Positions 24,925-37,884 of a DNA stretch of 59,787 nucleotides are shown here, piece by piece. Under the pieces are notes generated by a model. It did no database searches. It saw only the letters and a program-made list of their open reading frames with translations, and was not told the origin of the DNA. Made by a program: the position numbers and the translations under genes. The number at the start of each line of letters is the position of its first letter. Positions within the stretch are counted from its first letter, which is position 1. The stretch comes from Circinella minor (Eukaryota > Mucoromycota > Mucoromycetes > Mucorales > Lichtheimiaceae). Location of the stretch: the NCBI GenBank assembly GCA_016758965.1, contig JAEPRB010000240.1, forward strand, positions 1 through 59,787, given 5' to 3'.

Positions 24925-26277
24925 TTATTCAAATGTATCCGCATAAAAAGGAGCATCATAACCCATAAAATGAATCATACTTTGTTTCAATTTAAAAAAT
25001 GCACCAAAAAAGAAAAAGAAATCTGCTCCAAGAATTAAATCGACTTGACCTCCATAAAGAGCAGGCATGACTTGAATGGTTAATTCAGATTCCATGGATG
25101 CATTAGTTGGATGTTGAATAAGACATAATACACTTCCAATAGCATCACTGACTTGTCCAAATTCAGTAGCAATATCACATGCATCCTGTCGATTTAATTT
25201 TAATTTCAAATCTTCTTGTAAAGCAACCGACATGGCAGAAGCACCCCATCTTTTCTTTGCTAATAAACAACGTCGTACACGTTGACCATTGATCGATAAA
25301 TCAATAAATGGTAAATTCACATTTTTATGTGCAGAAGGTATTTTATAACAAACACTTTTTTTATTTGCACCAGGTGGAATAATAAGTTTACCACGTTGTT
25401 GTGTATGTGTTAAAAAGGATGTTTCTTTTTCTTCTTGTTTCTTTTTCTTTTTGGTATCCTGTTGTTGTTCTTTTTTATCAATTGATGATGAAGAGGATGA
25501 AGATTGTTGTTCTTTTTTATCAGTTGATGGCGAAGAGGATGAAGATTGTTGTTCTTTTTTATCAGTGGATGATGAAGAGGATGAAGATTGTTGTTCTTTT
25601 TTATCAGTGGATGATGAAGAGGATGAAGATTGTTGTTGTTCTTTGACTGTGGATGTATTCTCTTGAACTATAGATTGTGTACCATTATGAACATTAGGTA
25701 TTTCTTTTTTATTGTGTTGATTTTCTGTTGTTGTAGTTGTCTTTGATTTATTATTGATGATTTTACTATCATTACTCTCTTTTTGAGTTACATTATCCAT
25801 CCATGATGATGACGAAGGGGAAGGTTTAAAATAACCTGATGATAAGACTTTTTTAGCTTCTTTGGATGTAAACATAGGATCTTGATCCCTTCTTTCTGCA
25901 TTTAACAAAACAGAATATTTAATCGCATGATATTGAGCTACTTTAGCTGCTTCTTCCCAATCTTTAAACCGATATTCTTCTGGTTCCACTAAACGTTTCC
26001 AACGTGAATGTAAATGCATCACAAATAATATAATTAATTCTTGATTGGATAATAAAGTTGATTTTTTTTTCACTTTGTTACGAAAACGAGTAATATAATT
26101 CATTAATTCTTGATAAAGTTGAGATTGTTCTTGAGCCATGTCGAGTTGTAATTTATTATTAGAAGTTATAGTGGTGGTGGTGGTGGTATCCGTGAATGTA
26201 GGTGTTCCATGGGTATTATTTTTATTATTGTTGTGAGTATTGGAATGTTTATTGGTGTCATTGGATTGTTTTTTTTC

Positions 26278-26310
<33 letters not shown>

Positions 26311-26328
26311 CTTTTTCGCGCTTGGCAT
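24925..26328 (-). CDS. Gag/retropepsin-like protein, probably a domesticated retrotransposon gene
   Basis: An intronless frame of 467 residues starts at MPSAKKK (26328); a further in-frame ATG upstream lies in noncoding-looking AT DNA. In order it has a poly-Gln run of ten, an Asn/Thr-rich linker and a helical segment near residues 70-150 (LYQELMNYITRFRNKVKKKS, LLSNQELIILFVMHLHSRWK, FKDWEEAAKVAQYHAIKYS). That segment has the layout of a Ty3-type Gag helix region. Four copies of a Ser-rich unit with STDKKEQQSSSSS follow. The C-terminal 120 residues resemble a retropepsin fold (FIDLSINGQRVRRCLLAKKR, VDLILGADFFFFFGAF). The catalytic D-T/S-G is absent (KKRWGASAMS at that place), so protease activity is unlikely. 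There is no reverse transcriptase, LTR or flanking duplication nearby. It sits between two conserved genes with an intact frame, which suggests a host gene of retrotransposon origin. Function is unknown. Confidence 0.7.
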
Positions 26329-26883
26329 AATGTTTTTATTACGTGTACCTAGGTATATAAAAAGTTGTGTGTTATTAATAAAAGAGGGGGATAAAAGTTT
26401 CAGTAAAAAAAAAAAAAGATCTCGGAAATTCAAAAATATTGATTGTTATATAGCTTTAAAATGGGGACCTCAAATACTAATTTTGTTAATATATATATAT
26501 ATATATATTATTAATAATAATAGAGAGACAATGTGATTATTTTACAAGCTTTTTAAATAGAAAGCTTTTTGAATTTTAAGACTATAATGAAAAAAAAAAA
26601 AGAGGAAGAGGGAGGGAGGGGGGGGATAATATAACATCAATATAGGGTAATTCATATAGTTTATTCTTGAGCCAATGGTTAAAAGAGTTTCGTTCGTTAT
26701 AATGTGAGTATGTGTATATATATGTATATATATATGTGTGTGTATAATTCGGATTGAGATAAAGGTTGTTACTGCTTTTTTGTTTCATTTGTTTTGTTTT
26801 CATACAACTTTTCTTTTTTTTTTTTTTTGAGGGTGGAGGGTAGTCAAAAAAAAAAAGGTGTGTTCGGTAGGAGGAAGTGGTGT

Positions 26884-28660
26884 TTAAAATCCAGTAAAGT
26901 GAGGTGTTTGCATGGTCATATGAGTAGCACCTGTTGGTGCAGCCGCTAACATTAATGGATTACCTAAACCCATCACAGGCTGCATTGATTGAGCATTATC
27001 TGATTCTTGTTCTTTCTTTTCAGCTTTTTGTTTTAATTCTTCAACATCTTTATCCAAGATAGAAATCTAAGAAGAAGAAAAAAAAAATCGTTAATATTTC
27101 AATCGTTATTATTATTATTATTTATATTATTTTAAATATATACCTTGCTAGTTTGTTCATGAAGTAAATTGATCATATAAGGCATTGAAAAATCACTTAA
27201 TCCATGACGCCATGATAATTCCATCACACTATCAGGTCGCATCAAATCATAACATGTATATAACATGGCAGCAAAACATTCACGTCGACCAATTTCAATA
27301 AAGTAAGCCAATAATTCTTCAGCGACTTCACGATCTTTTGATTCTGCAGCGGTATCCATAGCATCCTTGAATAAACGATCTTGTTTAGACAAAGCAATTG
27401 ATTGACGCCAACGACGGTTCTTTTTATATAAATGAGCAGCAATACGACGGAATTCCAATAATTCATGTTTTTCTAAACGTTGAGCAATTTCAATCGTATC
27501 AATATTATTATAATGATCAATGGAATCACGAAGTGAATCAAAATCTTCTTCTTCAATAAATAATTCGTTCAATGCACTATTGACTGCCTTGTTATTCAGA
27601 TGTTGAACAGATTGTAAATAGGAACGAATTAATGGAATATTATCAGATTTTTCAAAGAGTTGAACGACACGTGTATGATTAATACGTGGAACCATGGAGG
27701 CTAATAAATCATTGAGTAACATGGGTTGTTCATTCAAATAGAAACGTAATGCCTTGTAATATAATTCCACATTAGATACTTTAACAATAATTTCCTTGAA
27801 TGCAGAATGTTCCCATGAATCAGAAGCATGATCCATCATTGCTTGTACTGCATTATCAAATTCATCATAATGAACATACAAAAAGACAAGTTCACGCCAT
27901 AAATGAGTATCATTACAAGCACGGATCACCTTGGGAATATTGATACGAGAAACAAATAATTTTAAATGTTCCATCATTTTTTCAGGAGCATATTTGGAAT
28001 AAAGAACTGCTAATTCGGTAAACATGCCCATATGAGCCCGTTCTAATCCAAGACCATCTTCCAATAATGAAATCAATTGTTCAAAATATCCATTATTTTC
28101 ATAAGTATGAACAACTTGTTCTAATTCTTCAGCATGCACAATGATATGTAAACCACAAATCTTGGCTAAACGGAATTCTTGTTGACCAATACAAACAGTA
28201 TTGACTTCTTTCCATACTTTGGTACTATTGGCTTTACGAGCACAATCCACAGCACCTTGATAATCATTCAAATGAACCAATGTAGTAGCTAAACTAGCAT
28301 GATTGGAAATACTTGTATATAAAATCTTGGCAGCTTCAAGCATATGCGCTTGGAAACAACGATCACCTACTTGTTGAACTTCAGCAATATTGGGTGAAGC
28401 AATAAAATCTTCCATATCGGTCAAACGATCCGTCTTGGCATAAGCAAACAAGAGTTCGGTTTCAATGTAAGGTTCACGTGATTGTTTACGAGCCAATTGA
28501 AGGAAGCGAACCAAATCATCGTATTTACCATCCATTTCAGCATGACGAGTGACTTCCATATAATTCGAAGTATCATTTGCACGAATATAGGAATCTAAAA
28601 TATTTCCTTGGTGAATAAAAAAACTACCCCACTTTTTTTTTTTTAAAGAGAATCATTTCT

Positions 28661-28691
<31 letters not shown>

Positions 28692-31600
28692 CAATTTACC
28701 AATAGAATCCTTGATACGCATATTATCCAATTGAGCCTTGGCCAATTTACTCCAAACATCCGATTGATCACAACGTTCAGCAAATTCATAAGCACGATCA
28801 AGATCACCAATTTTATCAATCAAAACCATGACAGCATCACCATTCACATTATATTTTTTAAAGATAGCAAAAGCTTCTTCAAATAAATTTTCACCAATAC
28901 ATACTTCAGCAACATCAGGTGCATCGAAATTATCCAATTTAGAAACATAATCCATTACTTTTGTATGATCAGCCTATTTTTTTTTTTAAAAAAAAAAAAA
29001 AAAAAGAAAATGTTAGTATTTATATATATAAATATAAAGTGGAGAAGGGGAATCATCCATATGTTACCTTGACAGCAGTAAAGATAAGTAAATTTTGAAG
29101 AGTTTTGTTATCATTAAAAGCACTTTGTTCTAATACAATACGTTCTAAAAGTTCAATTAATTCATTGGGTAAATCAGCAGCCATAAATGCTTTAACGGTA
29201 AGTGAAACATCTTCAGGATCAGTACATTCAGGTAATGCAGTAGCAACAATCTATCATATTTATATATATATGTTATAATATATCAGAAAACATACATACG
29301 CATATATATATATATATATATTCCTAGATTACCTGATCAATGACTTCACGACGATTTTCATTATTTTCTTGTAAAACATATTGCCAAAGTGACAAATCAC
29401 GACGATGAACAAGATATCGAGCTTGATGTTTAAACATGGCATTTTCACTTGTGATATGAATCAATTCATAATCACATTGACCCTTTTCATAAGCAATATA
29501 AGCCAAATAAGGATCCCGTTTTTCACAGTATTTACCAATAATACGTGGTTCATAAAATTCATTCTCTTTTAAGAAAGGTTCAGGATTATTATTGGTATCA
29601 ATATAAATCTTGGCCAAAGCATTATATACTTGACGATCTTGACTACCATCGGTGACACGCATATTTAACCATGGTAACAATAATTTGAGACGATTTCGTT
29701 GTTCTACTTCTTCACATAATTTACCGACATCCAATTCACCTTTCACAGATAATAATAAACTTTTGATAATATCTTCATCACATCCAACATCCAATAAACC
29801 ACCAATGACTTCAGGTGTACGTGAAGGATTTACTTTTTGAACATATACTTCAATGAATTTTTGTAAATTGTTATGATAAAGATAAAGAACCAAATCATGA
29901 ACAAAACCAAATCGATCACATACAATAATCAATGGCAATTGATCAGAAAGTCGTGCTTCCTAAATAATATATATTTTTAAATGATAAATAACTTTTTTTG
30001 TTTAAGTCAACCATTGTTTTTTTTTTTTTTTACCTTGAGGAAATTCTTGACTTTTTCAGCATCATAATAATTACTTTCACGACAAATACGTTCAGCTTCA
30101 CGAACATTACCAGTACGGCATGCAGCTTGAATATATTTGAAATGAACTAATGGATCTTGACTGACATTGACAATGGAACCCAAATAGTAGTACAAACCTA
30201 ATATCATCTCCAACTTTAGTTTTTTTTTTTTCATTTTCCTTTTCTTAATCTATATTTTTAATCCAAGTCCTCCTTTGACCTAAAATTACCCCCCCCAAAA
30301 AAAAAACTCTCTTTTTTGATTATTATTTACCTTCATTACTCTTGAATCCTTCAAGTAAATCAATTAAATTATGAGGTTGTAATTGTTCAGAATATTTAAT
30401 AGCCACTTGAACAACCACTTGTAAATTTTGACGTAAATTCAAATTTAACATTTCTTTAAGACAATCTAAAGTTTGATCGACTGAAAGTGTACCAAAATAA
30501 TTGACAAGCCATTCAGCATTCATTGTATGTGTATATGGAATAACACGTTTAATATCATGAATATCGGTAAAATGTTCCAATGCCTATAAAATAAAAAATT
30601 TAATTTTTTAAATTAAGTTACCTCCTCTCCCCCCTTCCCTCGTTATTATTATAAGTTAATACAATTATATATATATAAAAACTTACACGTTGATGTAATC
30701 CAGCTTTTTCACAAAGAGTACCAATAGCTACACGATCATAATGTGTAAGCATACCAGTACCTAAAATAGCATCAGCTACTTGAGGAGCATGAGTTAAATT
30801 CATTTCAAGAACACGTGTTTGTAATGCAGCATCTTCTTCTCGATTATTCTTTAAATAATCAAGTAAGAAAGAAGTTGCTTGTTGAAGCATATTTTGTGAT
30901 AAAAGAACATCTACCACCTAAAAAAAATAAATAAATAAAAAGTAAACAAACAAATAAAAATGCAGGTACATCCTTCCCTATATATATATATATATATATA
31001 TATTTGTTTTACCTTATCAGCTTCAATTAAAGGACCATTTTCATCATTAATCAAAGTATGAGCAAAATCGACTGTCTTGTCAGGATCACTACGTGCAATA
31101 TTATATAACAAAGAAGAATAATCCGGTGTATAACCCACAGTTTTGGCATAAGCAACAATTTTTTCATATTGACGATTTTCAGCAAAACAAAGAACGACTT
31201 TATGAGGTACACTGGCACGTAAATAAACTGATAAAGCTAATTTGGAATCAAATTGACGAACAAAATCACCTAATTCTTCACTACATTCCAATTTATCTTC
31301 TTTAAGCCATTTTTCCAATAAAGGTTGACGATTTTGTTGTAAAATAGGTTTTGCCATTTCTAATGATTCATAACGATTTAATCCTCCTTTTTCTAATAAT
31401 AGACCCAAGTATTTTAAGATAGGCGATAATTGATTAGGTACAGCTGGTAAATTTCTGAATCGTTCAATGGTATCGACTGTACGTAAAATTCCCTATATAT
31501 AGATATATAGATATTTTTAAGAAAATGTAATGTTGTTTAGTTTCTTTACTCTGTATTCTCTTTCTGTCTCTCTCTCTCTCTATATAAAAACATACCCTTG

Positions 31601-33011
31601 GTGAATTGGCAGCAATTTTAGCAGCATCATCATAAGCACCTGAAGAAAATAATTGATTGAATCGACTAACACATAAATCATCAGCACCAGGTAAACCAGC
31701 ACGACCAGCCAATTTAAGAGCCAATTCAGTATTATTCAAATTATTAACAATATAAGGAACAATAGTATCTTCATCCAAAGTGACCGATAAAACTTGACCC
31801 TTTTTGTTGACACCAATGACACCTGAAGTAGATTCATGATCTGCAGTAACAAACATGGTGTCGCCACTAATACGATTCATAAAAAGACAAATACCGGTTT
31901 CAAGATCATAAATATGAATAAAACCCATTTTTGTAACAACATAAATGACACCATATTTAGCACCGACTTGCATCGAAACAGGAAAATCTTGACTTGCTTC
32001 AGGTGGGAAAAATATTTCAACAGCTTTCTTTTGAAAAGGTGGATTACCTTCAGAATGATCTACTTCAATGATTTGAAGCTAATAATATTATGTTAGTAAT
32101 CTTTATAATTAACAAATCATAAAAATTCTTCTTCATTACCTTGGAATCACCTGTAGCTGTACGAACAGCAAAAGCAAATAATTTGGTTGGATGAGGAGCA
32201 TCTTCTAATTGAATAGAAGCAAAAGCCGCAGCATGACCTTCAATAAATTGACTGACACCACGATCTTTAGAATAAAGTTGCATAGATCCTACAACACGAC
32301 CTTGTTGAGCTGAAATACCAATAAGGACCATCCATTTCTCATCTTTTGAAACACGATAATTAATAATTTGACAACCGGCTAAATTTGTATGTCGATCAAA
32401 TATTTTAATGGGACCTGAAGTGCCTTCAATAGACCAATGATAAACAGCATTTTGAGTGATCAGACCAATTTTTTGTAAATCAATCCATTTCCAAAAAATA
32501 ATATCTTCAGGCATTAAATGAGATTTGACTTTAGTTTTTGTTTCAAGATTAAACACTTGTAATTGACGATTTGCTAAATAAAAATAAAATAATATTTGTT
32601 ATATTGAGTAAATGATACGGTCTTTCATTTGTATTATGTATATATAAATATATATATATATATATATTATTTTTTACCTTTTAATGCCATCACTTTCGTG
32701 GTTGGATGCATAATGACAGAGTCTGCTGTGATGGGTCGTCGCATCATTTCATTATTATTGGCCAAGTCAATAATAACAACTTGGTTTGTACCATTGACTT
32801 GTTCACGTACACAAATAAAACGTTCTGATTCTAATGTAAGTGTACTAAAACCAATACTTGCTGCATTAACACCCAAGGATTGCAGCTATATATATAAAAT
32901 GCCGAGATGAGAAAAAAAAAAGGTTGTAATTCATATATTATAATGAAAATTAAGGTTTTTTTTTTTTACCTGAGTATGCTCCTGAAACTTGATGGGGAGC
33001 TGTTCTGCCAT
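26884..33011 (-). CDS. CHC1: Clathrin heavy chain
   Basis: Thirteen exons (upper to lower: 33011-32970, 32885-32678, 32573-32140, 32078-31596, 31492-31013, 30917-30687, 30583-30331, 30197-30034, 29959-29333, 29250-29068, 28973-28700, 28594-27144, 27066-26884) sum to 5,013 nt, exactly 1,670 codons plus stop. That is the usual length of the family. It starts [20 protein letters not shown]. The N-terminal beta-propeller follows ([44 protein letters not shown]), which binds adaptor clathrin-box motifs. The alpha-helical leg holds the seven CHC repeats ([60 protein letters not shown]). The C-terminus has the trimerization region and ends [12 protein letters not shown], with no QLMLTAG light-chain-type tail. 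It forms triskelia for endocytic and trans-Golgi coats. All splice sites fit GT-AG and phases agree, so I regard the model as firm. Confidence 0.97.
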
Positions 33012-34929
33012 GGTAGAAGCGGGTTTATATATAAACTACTCTTTCTTTTTTTTAATGTATATATGTTCGTTTTCTTCCCCGGGGGGTCTTTCTTTAATAA
33101 ATTTGAAAAAAAAAAAAAAAGATAAATTGAAAAGAAAAGCTAATAATAATACGCGTATTTTTATTTTTAGTTCAATGGGACCCGGGCAACAACAACAAGA
33201 AAAAAAAAACCAGAATTGTTCAATTTCAATAAAAATTACAAAAGATGAGAATGGGTTTTTCCATATTTATTTTTTCTTTAAAGGTTTCTTTTTCAACTCA
33301 CCTTTTAATATATTTTGCCTTTGCCAAGAAAAGAGAGAGAGAGAGAAGAAAAGAGTAAAGTGCTTTTGCGCGGCTCTTTTTTTTTTTTTTTATAACTCAA
33401 TACAATGGAAAGTGATTCTTTTTTTGGAATAGTTTTCTTTTTTTTTTTCTCCCAAGAAAGCGCAGTAGAAAATGCTCATTCTTTTATAATACGATACGTA
33501 GTAAACTGGAGATATTACATTATCTGAAAGGGGAGTCATAAATTGATATTATAACATCGTGTACAACTTTCTATCAAAAATGTTCATTTTTATTAAATAA
33601 TAAACTCTTTTTTTACAATGAAAGGGCGTACTATATCTTCTGGATGATATTCAATAATTTCAGTGATTAATTTTTCTATAATATATACACCGATTGCTTT
33701 ATAGCATACTGATTACTTTTGTTTGTCTTGGAAATGATAGACATTACAGCATGTTCAGTTGTTCCATTTCCAATATTATAAGATACGTCTAAACGTACAA
33801 TTACATTCTTCTGTACGTAGTCGTTGTTGTCGTCAATGATATACGTAACCAAGTGCTAATTCCTATATTGCTAATTTTATTGAAAGTTTTTGCTTATCTT
33901 TTTCTTCTTCTGGTGGTATTAATTCAAATCATTTTTTGTTTACGTAGCGTCATCATTATTAGAATTACCTTGCAGTTTCACAGACAAAACAATATGGAAT
34001 GTTTTTAATCTTTAATAACTCGAGTGAATTAATAACCTTATTATCTAATACGCATGTTTTTTTAAAATATATTGTTTTAAAGATGCTTTGGTTGAATATG
34101 TCTTGTTGGTTCACTATGAATGGCCATAAATAATGGGTTACTTTGATTATAAGGCGTGATAATCATAGAATTATTATATTATACGTAAACTATCACCCAT
34201 CAGTTCTTTTTTGGGTCTCTGATATTGTTGATGATTGGGTCTATGTTATTGATTACGTAAGTCAGATATTGATTTTTGGGAGACACTATTATTGCGGTTA
34301 ATAGTGTTATATTGATACGTATGATAATAATCAAAAAAGCAAAAGTAGGGTTTTATGTGTAGATATTTATATTGTTATTTAAGCTCAAGTATCCATTGTG
34401 ATTGTTTTATCTGAGGCTTGACACTTGCTCAGTTTATGAAACTTCTTCTTCATGATAAGTTCATAATGAGATATTTTTGTAATTCACTTTGGATAATATA
34501 CATTTGCAATTTTTCACAAAGTTCTCTTCTTGTGTATGTTTTATTATAAGGACGAGATATATGACTTCTAACAAAATCCAGGATTATGAATTCTTGGTAA
34601 TGTTGGCAATGATGCATTTTTTCTTTACGTTGATTTGAAAGATAACAGATCCCAATTTTTTGTTTCTACGTATCATGAACATTGCATACTTTAGAGACCA
34701 TGTGTAAATAGTTTTATTTATAAATAATAAACTGCAAAACAAAATGCACCAGATAGCAGTAATTTCATGAGAATTTTAAAATGGAATTGACAATATAGTA
34801 TTGGTTTCAATAGGGTTGTTTAAAAAAAAGTAATCATATGTATAAGGGACGGTTAATCCTTGCCGCTCCGTTTCTCCAAGTCTAATGATCTGGCCCTTGG
34901 TTTCTACGTATTATTATATGACTTCTACC
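33012..34929. other. Clathrin promoter side and AT-rich intergenic DNA
   Basis: No gene is seen. Close to the clathrin start are T-rich and A-rich tracts and a CCCGGGCAACAACAACAAG stretch near 33180. From about 33480 onward the DNA is anonymous and AT-rich, with frequent TACGTA palindromes. A reading frame opposite the clathrin start is a shadow. Confidence 0.4.
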
Positions 34930-37090
34930 CAATAAGTGTGTCTTCTAGTTTTGGGGGCCTATAATTTTTTACAATGAATTTAGTTTAGTATTGCTCCCAT
35001 TTTTGTGCGGTTGTTTAGTTCTATGATAAATAACTTTTTGTACTACTTATAAAAGCGTTCACTCTACTCTCTTGTTGTTTAACTTACGACCTATTGGTGA
35101 TCCACATATGTATTTGGTTTTAAAGTAGTGGATGTCATTTATGATTTTTATTTGAATAAATTCTATTAGTATTTGCTCCTTTTTGTTCCAATGATAACAG
35201 ATGCTTAATTTCACTCCCTTATAATGTAACTTACCACCTATTAAGAACGCATACATTTGATTTGAAATAATGGATGTCATCCATCAATTTTTACAATGAA
35301 CTACGTATGTTAGTACTTGTTCATTTTTGTGCAATTAAAAGAAACGCTAATTCCACTTGCTTATTTTGTAACTTACCACCAGCTACGTAGTAATAATTCA
35401 CATATTTAATTCGAAATAATGTATATCATCCATAATTTTTACAAGGAACGTCGTTAGTATTTACTTTTTTTTGAGTCTTTAAGAGAAACGCGTACTCCAC
35501 TTCCTTATTTTGAGTAACTTACTATCTATTAATAAACCACGGGTTTCGTTCAAAGTAATGAATATCATTTATAATTTTTACAATGAATTTTGTTAGCATC
35601 TGTTCTTTTTTCTGTCATTATAAGAAGCGCTAACTCCATTCCCGTATTCTGTAACTTACTATCTATTAATAATCCACACATTTGATTTTAAAGTATTGAA
35701 AATCATTTAGCATTTTTACGTATATTGAATTCTGTTAGTATTTGTTCTTTTTTTTTTTTTGTTATTATAAGAGCGTTAACTTCACTCCCTTATTTGTAAC
35801 TTACGAACTGCGTATTAATAATGCATACGTTTGGTATTTCAATACGTAATGGATAATATTTATAATTTTTACAATGAAGTCTGTTAGCAATAGTTTTTTT
35901 TTATGACATTATAAAAAGTGATTAATTTCACTTCCTTATTTTGTAACTTACGATCTATTAATAATCCACATATTTGATTGTAAAGTAATGGATGTCATTT
36001 ATCATTTTTTACATTGAATTCTGTTAGTCTTTGCTCTTTTTTTTTTTACCAATATAAAAACGTTAACGCCACTCCCTTGTTTTGTAACTTACTAACTATT
36101 GATAACCCACACATTTAGGTTTTAATTAATGGGTATTTATAATTTTTATAATTATTTTTCTGTTAGTATTTGTTCGTTTTTGTACCATTACGTATAAAAA
36201 ACCAATTAACTCTCCATTTTCATATTTTGTAACTTACGTTCTATTGATTATTCACACATTTGATTTTAAAGTAATAGGTATCATTTATCAATTTTACGTA
36301 GTACATTGAATCTTGTTAGTATTTGTTCTTTTTTTTTTTTTTTGTTATTGTATAAGGTTAATTTCACTCTCTTATTCTGTAACTTACGAACTATTAATAA
36401 TTTGATTTTAAAGTAATTATAGATATCATTGATAATATTTAGAATGAATTATGTGAGTATTTGTTATTTTTTCTGTCATTATATGGAGCGTTCACAAGAC
36501 TCCTTTATTTTTTTAACTTACGTCCTATTAATATTCAAAGTATTTGATTTCGAAGTAACGGATGTGTCATTTATTATTTTTACATTGAATTCTGTTAGTA
36601 CGTATTTGTTCCCCCCCCCCAGGCATTATAAAAACGCTAACTCCATTCCCTTATTTTTTGTAACTTACGAACTATTGATAAAGCGGAACATTTATTTTAA
36701 AGTAGAAAACAACATTTATAATATTTACAATGAACTCCGTTAGTATCTGTTTTTTTATAAGAAACGCTTACTTTTACTCTCTTATTTTTCTAACTTACCA
36801 CCTAACAATAATCCACATAGTTAGTTTTAATGTAATGGATGTCATTTATAATTTTTGTAATAGATTCTGTTAATATGTGTTCTTTTCTTTTAACATTGAA
36901 ACAAACATTAAGCTCACTCCTTTATTTTATAACATACCATCTATTATAAGATTCAACACATTTGGTTTTTTTAATAATGGATATTATTTATTGTTTTTAC
37001 AATGAATTCTGTTAGTATTTATTTATTTTTCCAAGCATTATAAAAAACATCAACTCTGCTCCTCTATTTATATTGTAACTCACAGTTCCT
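34930..37090. repeat. Diverged tandem array of ~142-bp units (about 15 copies)
   Basis: Each unit reads roughly: GTAACTTACNNNCTATTAAT, then AATCCACACATTTGATTTTA, then AAAGTAATGGATGTCATTTA, then TTTTTACAATGAATTCTGTT, then AGTATTTGTTC, a T-run, ATTATAAGAACGCTAACTCC and ACTCCCTTATTTT. The GTAACTTAC landmark recurs near 35085, 35228, 35370, 35513, 35651, 35797, 35943, 36084, 36228, 36380, 36517, 36660, 36790, 36930 and 37075, a mean step of about 142. Copies differ by substitutions and small indels. On the minus strand each unit offers a splice-donor-like GTAAGT, a TACTAAC branch-like motif and an AATAG acceptor-like end. The last unit runs into the 3' end of the secreted-peptide frame at 37064-37213. 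Confidence 0.85.
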
Positions 37091-37213
37091 ACTAAGAGTG
37101 CTACCAGTACCAGTAGACGTTTCACCACTAGTAGTTGTTTGAGCCATACCAGCGTATGCTGCGGAAAGAATCAAAACACAAGCAAATAACAAACTAGTAG
37201 TAGAATATTTCAT
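37064..37213 (-). CDS. Small secreted peptide (or first exon of a secreted protein)
   Basis: The frame of 49 residues starts MKYSTTSLLFACVLILSAAY. It has a basic N-terminus, a hydrophobic core and AYAG-MA as a likely signal-peptidase site, i.e. a clear secretory signal. The mature part is a short Thr/Ser/Gly stretch (QTTTSGETSTGTGSTLS), likely O-glycosylated or a linker. The frame ends RNCELQYK, and those last codons lie in the terminal unit of the 142-bp array. The donor-like GTGAGT within NCE could instead splice the signal-bearing exon to something downstream across the array. Function is unknown. This may be the intact remnant of a gene whose 3' part was replaced by repeats. Confidence 0.55.
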   Translation of the reverse strand: MKYSTTSLLFACVLILSAAYAGMAQTTTSGETSTGTGSTLSRNCELQYK

Positions 37214-37884
37214 GATAAGGTTTTATTGCAAAATGAAGAAAGATGATAGTGGCTTTAATAATAGGAAAACTTTCACTTTTTATAGTCTCCTTATTTCGTT
37301 TTTTTTTTCTCCTTCGTATTCATAAATCTACTATTTAGTAGTATAAACAAAACAAGGACATTATGTAAGGGGTTTCAGGAGTATTTTATTAGGTCGAATT
37401 CCCTTTTATTTTTGTAACGCTAATAAAAGGTTTTCCTAGTTTTTGTTTCACGCCCAGTACCATTTTTGTTAAGAGAATTATGCAGCAAAGTTCCAGATCC
37501 GCATAATATTATGTCCTCCACAATTTATTCCAGTGTTATGCAGTCATCTATTGCACTCCGCTAACATATTACTACATCTGCAGACGCTTTTTATAGTGGA
37601 AGTTTATTGAACGCTACATATGTAATTCGTTTACTCTTATATAACCCTTACTCAAAATACCGCTAGAAAGAAACTATACCTCTAGAGGGGGGTAGATCAT
37701 ATCAATCATCCATTCATAAAAAAAAAAAACTTTAATCTATTTCCTATTTTCTTGAGCGTCTTTGTGTTTACTTCCTCTATGAATTCTGGGCACGTATAGT
37801 TCAGGGCAATATGAAAGAGTCTGTCACAGCTTATTGTAAACAAGTACTACCCCATTTTAGCAACACAAAATATATATTTTTTGT
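37214..37884. other. Upstream region of the secreted-peptide gene
   Basis: No gene is seen. The sequence 5' of the peptide start (37214-37300) is T/A-rich with a TTTTTATAGTCTCC stretch and may contain its promoter; no defined element is recognised. Confidence 0.35.

Noticed and set aside
25401..25666. Plus-strand frames opposite the Ser-rich repeats
   Set aside because: Mirror images of the coding minisatellite on the minus strand.
31477..31482. TACGTA inside clathrin
   Set aside because: Encodes conserved residues in frame (Leu-Arg-Thr); chance codon choice, not an insertion.
32989..33432. Plus-strand frame opposite the clathrin start
   Set aside because: A low-complexity translation overlapping the first clathrin exon and its T-rich leader; no domain and no splice support.
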